Below are positions 56,586-64,000 of a stretch of 64,000 bases of DNA, one piece after another. Numbering within the stretch: position 1 is the first letter of the stretch; each line of letters starts with the position of its first letter. The stretch comes from Devosia crocina (GTDB lineage Bacteria > Pseudomonadota > Alphaproteobacteria > Rhizobiales > Devosiaceae), in NCBI RefSeq assembly GCF_900116545.1, contig NZ_FPCK01000001.1:1-64000 (forward strand). The letters run 5' to 3'. The translations under genes were made by a program, and so were the position numbers. The notes below the pieces were generated by a model, which was not told where the DNA came from, did not search any database, and saw nothing but the letters and a program-made list of their open reading frames with translations.

Positions 56586-59030
56586 CTAGGTCCCCCGCGG
56601 CTTGGCCCTGTTCGTCGCCGCGGCGACGATGGGATCATCAGGCCAGGGGTGGCGTGGATATCGGCCCTTGAGGTCCTTGACGACATCTTTCCACGAGCCG
56701 CGCCAGAAGCCGGGCAGGTCGCGCGTCGTCTGAATGGGACGGCGGGCGGGGGAGAGCAGCACCAGAAGAAGCGGCACGCGGCCATTGGCGATACTCGGAT
56801 GCCGGTCGAGGCCGAAGAGTTCCTGAACGCGGATTTCCAAGGCCGGGCCGTTTTCCGCGCCATAGTCGATGGGCAGGTGGCTGCCCGAAGGCGCGGAAAA
56901 GTGGCTGGGCAGCAGTTTCTCGATTTCCTGCCGCTTGGCCCAGGGCAGAAGTGCATCGAGCGCTTGGCCCAGATGATCGGCACTGATGGCGGAAAGCCGG
57001 GTTTCGCCCAAGATGTGGGGCACAAGCCAGTCCGGGTCCTTTGCCAGCGCCGCATCGGAGAGGTCCGGCCAATCCGCGCCTAGGCTCTGGTGCAAAAAGC
57101 TCGAACGGGCGCGCAGCGCCTTTTGATCCTTGCTCCACTGCAACGTTTCAGGTCGCTTCAGAGCAGCCTCGGCAAGGAGTGCGGCGGCCTCTTCGAAATC
57201 TGTGACAGGCGATGGCTCGTCCGCAAGCCGCAATGCATCGAGCCTGCGCCGGCGGCGGGCGCGGACGGCTCCGGACGCAGCGTCGAAGCTCATCACCGTT
57301 TCGCTCATGATATGGTGGCTGAAAAGAGTTTCGAGATCCACGGGATCAAGTGCGGTCGCGGCGCGGATGCGGCCCTGTGTGGCGCTGCCGGTCAGGTCCG
57401 CCACGACCAGAAAAGGCGCAGCGGCAAGAGCATGAGTTTCCTCGATCTGGGCCTGCCGCCCGTTGGCAAGCCGGAAACGTCCGCGCGCCCCGGCGGGTTG
57501 GGCGACCCGGTCGGGAAAGGCGCGCGCCAGGTGGTGGCCAGGCTCTCTCCGATCCTCTCTTTTGCCGCCGGCAAGGCTGGTCCAGCGCCGCGCCATGGCA
57601 CGAGCGTCTTCGGCACGCCGGGAGCGATCGAGGCGGAAGCGCTCAAGCCGGCGCCCGAGGTCGATGTCGTCTCCTCCAAGACCCCGCTCGCCGATCAGCA
57701 CGGCCAATTCTGCGGCGGTTGCCGCATCGCCATCATGCGCGCTCGCCATCACCATATGTGCAAGGCGGGGGTGGAGCGGAAGTTTTGCAAGGCTCCTGCC
57801 GGTTTCAGTCAGGCGCCCGGTCTCATCGATGGCGTCAAGCCGCAGCAGCAGGGCCCGTGCTTCGGCCCAGGCCGGAGCTGGTGGCTGGTCGAGGAATCGC
57901 AGAGCCGCGGGATCGCTGACGCCCCATGCGGCAAGGTCAAGCATGAGGCCCGATAGATCGGCCGCCAGTATTTCCGGCGTATCGAAAGCGTCGAAAGCCG
58001 AAGTTTGTCCTTCGTTCCAGAGGCGAATGGCAGTGCCTGGTGCGGTGCGGCCGGCGCGGCCGCGGCGCTGATCGGCGCCGGCGCGGGAGACGCGGGTGGT
58101 GGCAAGCGTCGTCAAGCCAGTGGACGGCTCATAGACCGGCACGCGACGAAACCCGGAATCGACGACGATGCGCACGCCCTCGATGGTCAGCGAGGTCTCG
58201 GCAATCGAGGTCGCCAGCACGACCTTGCGGCGGCCCGCCGGCGCGGGCTGGATGGCCGCATCTTGCTCGGCTGGGGTCAGTTGTCCATAAAGCGGGGCAA
58301 GATCGGTATCAGCAGGCAGCCTCCCGGCCAGCCGCTCGGCAACGCGCTGGATTTCCCCTTGGCCGGCCAGGAAAACGAGAGCCGATCCCTCATGCTCGCG
58401 CAGCGCGCGCAGCACGGCCTTTGTCACCTGGTCTTCGAGCCGGTCGAGCGGGTCGGGTTCGGCATAAACCGTCTCCACCGGAAAGGTGCGGCCGGGGCTG
58501 TCGATTACGGGAGCCTCGTCGAGCAAGGCTGCGACGCGGGCGCCATCGATGGTGGCAGACATGACGAGAAGGCGCAGGTCGGGCCGCAGCGCCCGCGCAT
58601 CGAGCGCCAGCGCGAGGCCAAGATCGGCGTCCATGCTGCGCTCGTGAAACTCGTCGAAGAGCACGGCTGCAACGCCGGCAAGTTCGGGATCGTCCTGCAG
58701 CATGCGTGTGAAAACGCCTTCAGTGACGACCTCGATGCGCGTTTTTCCCGATATGCGCTGATCCATGCGCACGCGATAGCCCACGGTTTGGCCGACTTCT
58801 TCGCCCAACAGTTTCGCCATTTGCCTGGCGGCGGCGCGCGCAGCGAGGCGCCTTGGCTCAAGAACGATGATCTTGCCATCACTGCACCAGCTTGCATCGA
58901 GCAGCGCCAGCGGCACGCGCGTGGTCTTGCCGGCGCCTGGCTGCGCGACAAGGACGGCGCTTGTGCCCATCGCAAGCGCATGGAGCAGGCCGGGGAGGGC
59001 AGCGTCGATGGGTAGGGTCGGAAAAACCAT
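56586..59030 (-). CDS. hrpB: ATP-dependent helicase HrpB (DEAH-box)
   Basis: An 814-residue helicase, the usual HrpB length. Motif I is QPGAGKTTRVP near residue 32, motif II is DEFH (FDEFHERS), motif III MSATID and motif VI QRRGRAGR; the helicase-associated 2 domain and the HrpB C-terminal domain (DYGAENGPALEIRVQELFG) follow. HrpB is a DExH helicase that is thought to act on RNA; its role is poorly known. It stands alone on the minus strand, convergent with msrB across the palindromic repeat. Confidence 0.95.
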   Translation of the reverse strand: MVFPTLPIDAALPGLLHALAMGTSAVLVAQPGAGKTTRVPLALLDASWCSDGKIIVLEPRRLAARAAARQMAKLLGEEVGQTVGYRVRMDQRISGKTRIEVVTEGVFTRMLQDDPELAGVAAVLFDEFHERSMDADLGLALALDARALRPDLRLLVMSATIDGARVAALLDEAPVIDSPGRTFPVETVYAEPDPLDRLEDQVTKAVLRALREHEGSALVFLAGQGEIQRVAERLAGRLPADTDLAPLYGQLTPAEQDAAIQPAPAGRRKVVLATSIAETSLTIEGVRIVVDSGFRRVPVYEPSTGLTTLATTRVSRAGADQRRGRAGRTAPGTAIRLWNEGQTSAFDAFDTPEILAADLSGLMLDLAAWGVSDPAALRFLDQPPAPAWAEARALLLRLDAIDETGRLTETGRSLAKLPLHPRLAHMVMASAHDGDAATAAELAVLIGERGLGGDDIDLGRRLERFRLDRSRRAEDARAMARRWTSLAGGKREDRREPGHHLARAFPDRVAQPAGARGRFRLANGRQAQIEETHALAAAPFLVVADLTGSATQGRIRAATALDPVDLETLFSHHIMSETVMSFDAASGAVRARRRRRLDALRLADEPSPVTDFEEAAALLAEAALKRPETLQWSKDQKALRARSSFLHQSLGADWPDLSDAALAKDPDWLVPHILGETRLSAISADHLGQALDALLPWAKRQEIEKLLPSHFSAPSGSHLPIDYGAENGPALEIRVQELFGLDRHPSIANGRVPLLLVLLSPARRPIQTTRDLPGFWRGSWKDVVKDLKGRYPRHPWPDDPIVAAATNRAKPRGT

Positions 59031-59157
59031 CTCTTGAATTCCTTTACCCGGTGCTTACCCGCCCACTGCTATTCACTCAAGCGATGGCGCTGTCTGGTTA
59101 GGCTGCGCCCGTGGGGAGAGGACCCCGCTTACCCCAAAGAGCTTGCCCGGAGGACGC

Positions 59158-60024
59158 ATGCAACTCACGCGTATCAGCAATAGCGAGTTGACCGTCGATG
59201 TCGCGGCTCTGGGCGCCGAGATGCAGATGCTCTCGACCCGGGACGGGCGCAACTGGCTCTGGAGCGGGGACGCGACCTATTGGACCGGCCGTTCGCCAAT
59301 CCTATTTCCCATGGTCGGACGCGCGCCCATGGATGTCGTCAGTGTGGGCGACAAGCGCTATCAGATGGGCCAGCACGGCTTTGCCCGGCGCAGCGCCTTT
59401 ACGCTGGTCGATGAGTGGCGGGAGCATTGCACCTATCGGCTCGAATCCTCGGAATCAACACTTGCCATGTTTCCGTTCCAGTTCCGGCTCGATGTGCAGC
59501 ACCGGCTCGAAGGGCGCGCCGTGATCGTCTCCGCGGAGGTCACCAATCTCGACACTGCGGTGATGCCCTTCGGCATCGGCTTTCATCCCGCCTTTGCCTG
59601 GCCATTGCCGGGCGGGGAGGGACAGGCGCATTCCGTGCGGCTCGACAATGGCGGAACGCCCGATCTTTTCCGCCTTTCAGGCGGCCTCGTCGATCCCGCG
59701 CCGCAGCCCTCGCCGTTTGCCTCGGGCACGCTCGGGCTCGATCATGCCGATTTCGCGCAGGATGCGATGATCTTTCCCGAGGGCGCCGGGGCGGGCCTCA
59801 CCTATGGCAGCCAAACCGGGCCTTCGGTGCGGTTTACCTGGGAAAACCTTCCCAACTTCGCGCTCTGGAGCAAGCCCGGTGCAAGGTTCATCTGTCTTGA
59901 ACCCTGGCACGGCACGGCCGCAGAGGTGGGCGGCACGGACGCGCTCGAGGCCCGTCCCTATGCGGTGTTGCTGGGCCCCGGAGCGGTGGCGCGTTACAGT
60001 TTCAGGGCAGAACTGAAGGGTTGA
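59158..60024 (+). CDS. Aldose 1-epimerase family protein (LacX-like)
   Basis: A 288-residue protein with the beta-sandwich galactose-mutarotase fold: FPMVGRAP, MGQHGFARRSAF (His), GFHPAFAWPL (second His) and CLEPWHG (Glu), which fit the catalytic His-His-Glu of the family's YeaD/LacX branch. It interconverts sugar anomers or hexose-6-phosphates; the precise sugar is unknown. CGGAGGA precedes the ATG. It is divergent from hrpB with about 130 bases between. Confidence 0.88.
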   Translation: MQLTRISNSELTVDVAALGAEMQMLSTRDGRNWLWSGDATYWTGRSPILFPMVGRAPMDVVSVGDKRYQMGQHGFARRSAFTLVDEWREHCTYRLESSESTLAMFPFQFRLDVQHRLEGRAVIVSAEVTNLDTAVMPFGIGFHPAFAWPLPGGEGQAHSVRLDNGGTPDLFRLSGGLVDPAPQPSPFASGTLGLDHADFAQDAMIFPEGAGAGLTYGSQTGPSVRFTWENLPNFALWSKPGARFICLEPWHGTAAEVGGTDALEARPYAVLLGPGAVARYSFRAELKG

Positions 60025-60060
60025 CCGCCTCCACGTTCTTCTTTCTCCGGTCCGATAGGG

Positions 60061-61575
60061 CTATTCCGCAGCCCCACGCTGATCATCCAGCATATCGGGT
60101 CCGTTGGGATCGCCCGGCGCTGTTTCGACCCCGAGATCGGGGAAGGCGGCGATGCGCTGATTGCGAAAATCGGTGCGGATGACGATCAGGCCCCGCTCTT
60201 CGAACCAGGTCAGCAGCCGTCGTGCGCGGCTCGTTGAATGGGTGCCATAAAGCCGCGCGATGGTGGCGTCGGAGGGACAGGGTGCATCTGTTAGAGCCGC
60301 CTGTGCCACAACAAGAAACACGCCCTGCACATCGTCCGTCAGCGTTTCCGAAAGCGTCATGGCTTGCTGCCAGCCATCGGAGGCCACAGTTTCTTCGTCG
60401 GGCGCGACACGGGCGACCGCCAGAAGGCGCTTGAAAGCGGGAAGAGGCGGGGGCTCGCCGGGAACTCGCCGGATGCGGCAGCGCACCAGAAAATCCTGGT
60501 AGAGCTGCGCGGTGTTGCGGAAACCGGCATCGGGATCGCTCATCAATTCGGTCATCACCGTCTTGATCGTTTCCTCGCGCTCGGCTTCGTCGATTTCGGG
60601 AAAGAGCGAGACCGGTGTTTCCGCTTCACGCTCGGCGCGGGCGCGCGTCACCTGCGCCAGGAGTTCCGTGGTCGAAGGTGGCGGCGGGGGCGGTGGACGG
60701 CGCACGACGGGCCGTGCCAGCTCCTCCGGATCCATGGTGAAGATCAGGTCCGCGGCATCGGCAGGGGCTTCGGGCAGGGGGGTGAGCTTGGGACTGGTCG
60801 AGCGCGCCGAGGTTTCCACCGGTCCAATGACGATGGGCAGCGGCCGGCGCGACACGGCGGGGCCAAGAGCCACGAAATGACCGCGCGCCAGATCACGGAA
60901 CTGTTCGGCCTGTCGCCGGTCCATGCCGAGCAGATCGGCCGCACGCGCCATGTCGATATCGAGGAACGTTCGGCCCATCAGGAAATTGCTGGCTTCGGCG
61001 GCAACGTTTTTGGCGAGTTTGGCCAGGCGCTGGGTGGCAATGACGCCGGCAAGGCCGCGTTTGCGGCCGCGGCACATGAGATTGGTCATGGCGCCGAGCG
61101 AAACTTTCCGCGCTTCGTCGGAGACTTCGCCGGCGGCAGCGGGGGCGAAGAGTTGGGCTTCGTCGACAACGACGAGCACAGGGTACCAATAGTCGCGATC
61201 GGCATCGAACATGCCGCCGAGAAAGGCGGCAGCGGCGCGCATCTGCTGCTCGGCATCGAGCCCTTCGAGATTGACCACCACCGATACGCGGTGCTGGCGC
61301 ACGCGATTGGCAATGCGCGTCAGTTCCGCTTCGCTGCGGGTCGCATCGACCACGAGGTGACCGAATTTATCGGCAAGGGTGACGAAGTCTCCCTCGGGAT
61401 CGATGACGCATTGCTGCACCCAGGGCGCCGATTGCTCGAGCAGGCGACGCAGCAGGTGGGACTTGCCGGAGCCGGAATTGCCCTGCACCAAAAGTCGTGT
61501 GGCCAACAATTCCTCGAGGTCCATGTGGGCCGCACCGGCCCCCCGGCTCTCGCCCATGTCGATCGCAACCTGCAT
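60061..61575 (-). CDS. HerA-like ATPase (DUF87) with C-terminal winged-helix region
   Basis: A 504-residue P-loop ATPase of the HerA/FtsK group: Walker A GNSGSGKS near residue 34, Walker B LVVVDEAQLF and a RKRGLAGVIATQR sensor strand. After the ATPase core comes a Pro-rich linker (RPPPPPPP) and a C-terminal part whose end (LYGTHSTSRARRLLTWFEERGLI) looks like a winged helix. HerA proteins in archaea pair with NurA nuclease and in bacteria with SIR2 or other effectors; none is present beside this gene. The ATG at 61575 has GGAG five bases upstream. Function is inferred as DNA translocation. Confidence 0.85.
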   Translation of the reverse strand: MQVAIDMGESRGAGAAHMDLEELLATRLLVQGNSGSGKSHLLRRLLEQSAPWVQQCVIDPEGDFVTLADKFGHLVVDATRSEAELTRIANRVRQHRVSVVVNLEGLDAEQQMRAAAAFLGGMFDADRDYWYPVLVVVDEAQLFAPAAAGEVSDEARKVSLGAMTNLMCRGRKRGLAGVIATQRLAKLAKNVAAEASNFLMGRTFLDIDMARAADLLGMDRRQAEQFRDLARGHFVALGPAVSRRPLPIVIGPVETSARSTSPKLTPLPEAPADAADLIFTMDPEELARPVVRRPPPPPPPSTTELLAQVTRARAEREAETPVSLFPEIDEAEREETIKTVMTELMSDPDAGFRNTAQLYQDFLVRCRIRRVPGEPPPLPAFKRLLAVARVAPDEETVASDGWQQAMTLSETLTDDVQGVFLVVAQAALTDAPCPSDATIARLYGTHSTSRARRLLTWFEERGLIVIRTDFRNQRIAAFPDLGVETAPGDPNGPDMLDDQRGAAE

Positions 61576-61725
61576 CACAACTCCAGCACACGCACGCGCC
61601 TTTGTAACACGCTCTGTTCGCGATTGGGCAAAACAGGGTTCTTTTTCACAGGGGAGTGTTGTAGGCCAGAGTAACGAGGGCTCAGCTTGCTTTGCCGATC
61701 GGCGCAGTCGAATGGCGAAGGAGCG

Positions 61726-62382
61726 TCAAAAAGTAGGCGGGGGTCCAGGGCTCTCGCCACGGCCGGGCTTTCTCGCGACCATGAATAGCGCGGCCTTCTT
61801 GCTCGGTTGCCATTCGTGTTCAACGGAAAAACCGGCTTTCACCATAGCGCTCCGCAGCTGATCAGGCGTCATCACATCAAAGTGGGGAAGCAATCCGATA
61901 CGATTGCTGATTGGTGCGAGGAAACGGCTGAATGGCATCATCTCCCCCAGGCAAGACGTGCTGGAAACAAATGCGCCACCCGGCTTGAGTGCTGCAAAGC
62001 TTTTGCCGATGGCATCCTGTTTGTCCTTAAGCAGGTGCAGGATGGAGTGGCCCATCACCACATCGTAGCACTCGGGGGCGAGTTGAACGGTCTCGATGCT
62101 GCCAATCCCGAACTCGACGTTGTGGATTTGCGCCGCCATGGCTTTTTGGGTGGCGATCTCGATCATGCGGGGAGAAAAGTCGATGGCGCGGATGTGGCGC
62201 ACAAATGGAGCGTGGGAAATGGCAGTCGAGCCTGTGCCACAACCGAACTCGAACACGGACATTTCTGGCCGCAGCAGGCGGCGGGTTGCTACAAGCTTGG
62301 TGTCATATGCCGCCTGATCAGCCACAGGTTGTGCCGCGTATCGATCGGCCAGCCGATCCCAGAAAGCCGAACGTGCTGCCAT
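61726..62382 (-). CDS. Class I SAM-dependent methyltransferase
   Basis: A 218-residue methyltransferase with motif I VFEFGCGTGSTA, the acidic residue after beta-2 (IRAIDFSPRM), motif IV YDVVMGHSILHLL and a final beta strand ALFMVARKP. The type is that of small-molecule or ubiquinone/menaquinone-like methyltransferases; the acceptor is unknown. The start codon is uncertain (ATG at 62382 or 62388; GGAG is 9 or 3 bases away). It is alone on the minus strand. Confidence 0.83.
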   Translation of the reverse strand: MAARSAFWDRLADRYAAQPVADQAAYDTKLVATRRLLRPEMSVFEFGCGTGSTAISHAPFVRHIRAIDFSPRMIEIATQKAMAAQIHNVEFGIGSIETVQLAPECYDVVMGHSILHLLKDKQDAIGKSFAALKPGGAFVSSTSCLGEMMPFSRFLAPISNRIGLLPHFDVMTPDQLRSAMVKAGFSVEHEWQPSKKAALFMVARKPGRGESPGPPPTF

Positions 62383-62591
62383 GATCATGCGCTCCAATTC
62401 ATGAAGCAGTTTACCTCATTGTCGGTACAAACGGATGACGGCGGGAGCGATATCAGGGCAAACTGCGGATTGAGAGGTTGCGGCTACAATTCTTGTATGG
62501 AAGATCTGCGGTGAAAACTGTGGATCGCGCGCGGGGAATGCTGTCATCAGCGCGGGTCCGGCACATGGTCAGGCAATGGAGAATCACTGTC

Positions 62592-63269
62592 ATGGCAAAT
62601 GAAACGCTGGAAAGCGGAGCTGAAACCATCGCCATGCGGGTGGTCGGCGCCTTGCGCGACGAGATCGTGTCCATGGCGCTCAAACCTGGTGACGTGATTT
62701 CGGAAAGCGATATCGCCGCCCGGTACGGCGTTTCGCGACAGCCGGTGCGCGAGGCTTTCATCCGGCTGGCCCAGCAGGGCCTCTTGTTGATCCGGCCCAA
62801 ACGGGCGACCGTGGTCAAGAAGATTTCGCCCACCGGCGTGCGTCAGTCCCGCTTCATCCGAGAAAGTATCGAGGTCGAGATTATTCGCCGGGTTGCCGGG
62901 CAGCCGGGGAGCGATGCGGCTCAGGTACTGGGCGACCTGATCGCGGAGCAGGAACAGGCCTCCTCCGCCAATGACAGCCGGCGCTTCCATGCACTCGATG
63001 AGCTTTTCCATCGCACGCTCGCGCGGCTGGCTGGCGTGGAATATGCCTGGCAGCTGATTGATGATCACAAGATCCAGCTCGATCGCGTGCGCTATCTGAC
63101 GCTCGGGGTATCCTCAAGCCAACGCGCCATCGCCGAGCACAAGCAGATCGCTGAAGCTGTCGCCAAAGCTGACCCGGAATTGGCCGAGATCGCCATGCGG
63201 GCGCATCTGGCGCGGGCAGAAACCTTGCTGACCCAGACCATCGAGGATTTCCCGGACTTTTTCGAATAG
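62592..63269 (+). CDS. GntR family regulator, FadR/FCD subfamily
   Basis: A 225-residue regulator with N-terminal winged helix (SESDIAARYGVSRQPVREAF is the recognition part) and an FCD domain with the metal ligands Asp/His in ALDELFHRTL, His in AEHKQIAEA and His in AMRAHLARA. The ligand is probably a small carboxylate or sugar acid. It is not obviously tied to its neighbour, an ABC exporter that starts about 100 bases further on. The start at 62592 opens the conserved region; the frame is open upstream. Confidence 0.88.
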   Translation: MANETLESGAETIAMRVVGALRDEIVSMALKPGDVISESDIAARYGVSRQPVREAFIRLAQQGLLLIRPKRATVVKKISPTGVRQSRFIRESIEVEIIRRVAGQPGSDAAQVLGDLIAEQEQASSANDSRRFHALDELFHRTLARLAGVEYAWQLIDDHKIQLDRVRYLTLGVSSSQRAIAEHKQIAEAVAKADPELAEIAMRAHLARAETLLTQTIEDFPDFFE

Positions 63270-63376
63270 GCTGTCTGGCCGCTTCTTTTCTTGTTGAGCG
63301 TCAAGGGAATTCCCAGTTGACCGCAAGGCCTGCTCTGGTCACGCTGCACATCCTTTGCCCAGCGAAAAGCGAGCGG

Positions 63377-64000
63377 ATGGCCATGACGCGACAGGACTGG
63401 ACGACGATCTGGCCCCCGGTCAGGGCTATCTATCGCCACTTCCTCGGTGGCGCCCGCTGGATGTTGATCGGCACGACGCTGGTCATCCTTGTGGGCGCGC
63501 TGATCGGCGTTGCGACCCCATACATCTTTTCGCGTCTGGTCGACGAACTGGCAGCCGGTAACCTTGCTGCAGGGCTCGTGGCGGGTTTTGTCGCTTATGC
63601 CGTCATGCGGGGCTTTGAAACCCTTTTTGGCTATGCGACCAACTACTTGTCGCTGATGATGGCGGAGAATCTGAGTTTCATCACCGCGACCGAATTCTTC
63701 GCCAAACTGCTGCGTAAGCCGGGTACCTTCTTTATCGAGCACAATCCCGTCGCCATTCAGACGGCGCGCTCGCAAGGAGAAAGCGCCGTGCAGATGATCG
63801 CCCAATTGGGTCTGATCATCTTTATCCCCGGCACTGCCCAGATCGCGCTGTCTATTGCTCTACTTGGGGCAACGATCAGCCTCGAGCTTGTGCTGATCGT
63901 CTTTGTTTACGGCGTCGGCTTTATCACCCTCACTTATTTCGCCAATCGCTGGACAAGGCCGCTGCTCGATCAGGCCATCGAGGCCTATCAGGAAAACGCG
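63377..64000 (+). CDS. ABC exporter, membrane domain (3' end outside window)
   Basis: An open frame of 208 codons to the window edge, starting ATGGCCATG. The first helix LIGTTLVILVGALIGVATPY begins near residue 30, then come FETLFGYATNYLSLMMAENL and KLLRKPGTFFIEHNP: the signature of an ABC type-1 transmembrane domain of exporter type, close to the ATM1/MsbA-like family in which a substrate-binding NxxxQ motif (NPVAIQTARSQGE) follows the fourth helix. The nucleotide-binding domain is not in the window, so the fused arrangement is presumed. Substrate unknown. Confidence 0.8.
   Translation, partial: MAMTRQDWTTIWPPVRAIYRHFLGGARWMLIGTTLVILVGALIGVATPYIFSRLVDELAAGNLAAGLVAGFVAYAVMRGFETLFGYATNYLSLMMAENLSFITATEFFAKLLRKPGTFFIEHNPVAIQTARSQGESAVQMIAQLGLIIFIPGTAQIALSIALLGATISLELVLIVFVYGVGFITLTYFANRWTRPLLDQAIEAYQENA

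Overview
The window looks like chromosomal DNA of a GC-rich alphaproteobacterium of the order Hyphomicrobiales, most likely a Devosia/Pelagibacterium-like genus. The clues are the CpdR, HisN and N-formylglutamate amidohydrolase neighbourhood, a ROSE-type RNA thermometer before an hsp20 gene, TRAP uptake genes, DUF599 and SGNH/DUF459 proteins, and typical rhizobial palindromic intergenic elements. The genus is an inference from gene content and style, not from a database match. No phage, transposase or CRISPR array was seen. Nearly all of the window is compact core-genome coding sequence.

Layout. 1-0.16 kb: 3' end of a 5S rRNA with its terminator. 0.4-12.4 kb: a Sel1-repeat protein, two paralogous esterases, an RluE-type pseudouridine synthase, an SDR, the iron-storage pair bfd-bfr, a VOC protein, a MltB-type lytic transglycosylase, an MscS channel, a DUF599 membrane protein and an aldo/keto reductase. 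12.6 kb: initiator tRNA. 13-15.5 kb: O-antigen ligase-like protein and polyprenyl sugar-phosphate transferase (surface polysaccharide). 15.7-18.9 kb: a TRAP transporter with its binding protein convergent to the permeases. 19.1-21 kb: PfkB sugar kinase and diheme cytochrome c. 21.2-24.9 kb: a probable L-fucose catabolic module (FAH-family hydrolase, FucU mutarotase, GntR regulator, divergent UxaA-family dehydratase) with a 12-bp palindrome between the divergent genes.

25.1-30.9 kb: cell-envelope genes (SGNH hydrolase, second lytic transglycosylase, galE, divergent galU, outer-membrane beta-barrel). 31-33.3 kb: NfeD plus SPFH pair and hpt. 33.5-39.7 kb: gltD-gltB glutamate synthase. 40.2-41.5 kb: stress genes dps and hsp20. 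41.6-45.2 kb: a candidate small RNA, an S33-type hydrolase and three Tad-like pseudopilin genes. 45.2-48 kb: hisN, N-formylglutamate amidohydrolase, cpdR and two tRNA-Val genes. 48-52.5 kb: an unannotated-looking 51-aa gene, a glycine-zipper lipoprotein and a GtrA/GtrB/GT-C-like glycosylation module of visibly lower G+C. 52.6-64 kb: DUF2147, second MscS channel, PNPOx-fold protein, msrB, hrpB, aldose-epimerase-like protein, HerA-like ATPase, methyltransferase, GntR regulator and the start of an ABC exporter cut by the window end.

The most interesting signals outside ordinary genes are the RpoH promoter plus ROSE thermometer of hsp20, the candidate structured RNA at 41.6 kb, the family of long palindromic intergenic repeats, the non-canonical initiator tRNA, the small gene at 48.1 kb and the Gtr-like module. 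No clearly new defence or mobile system was found.
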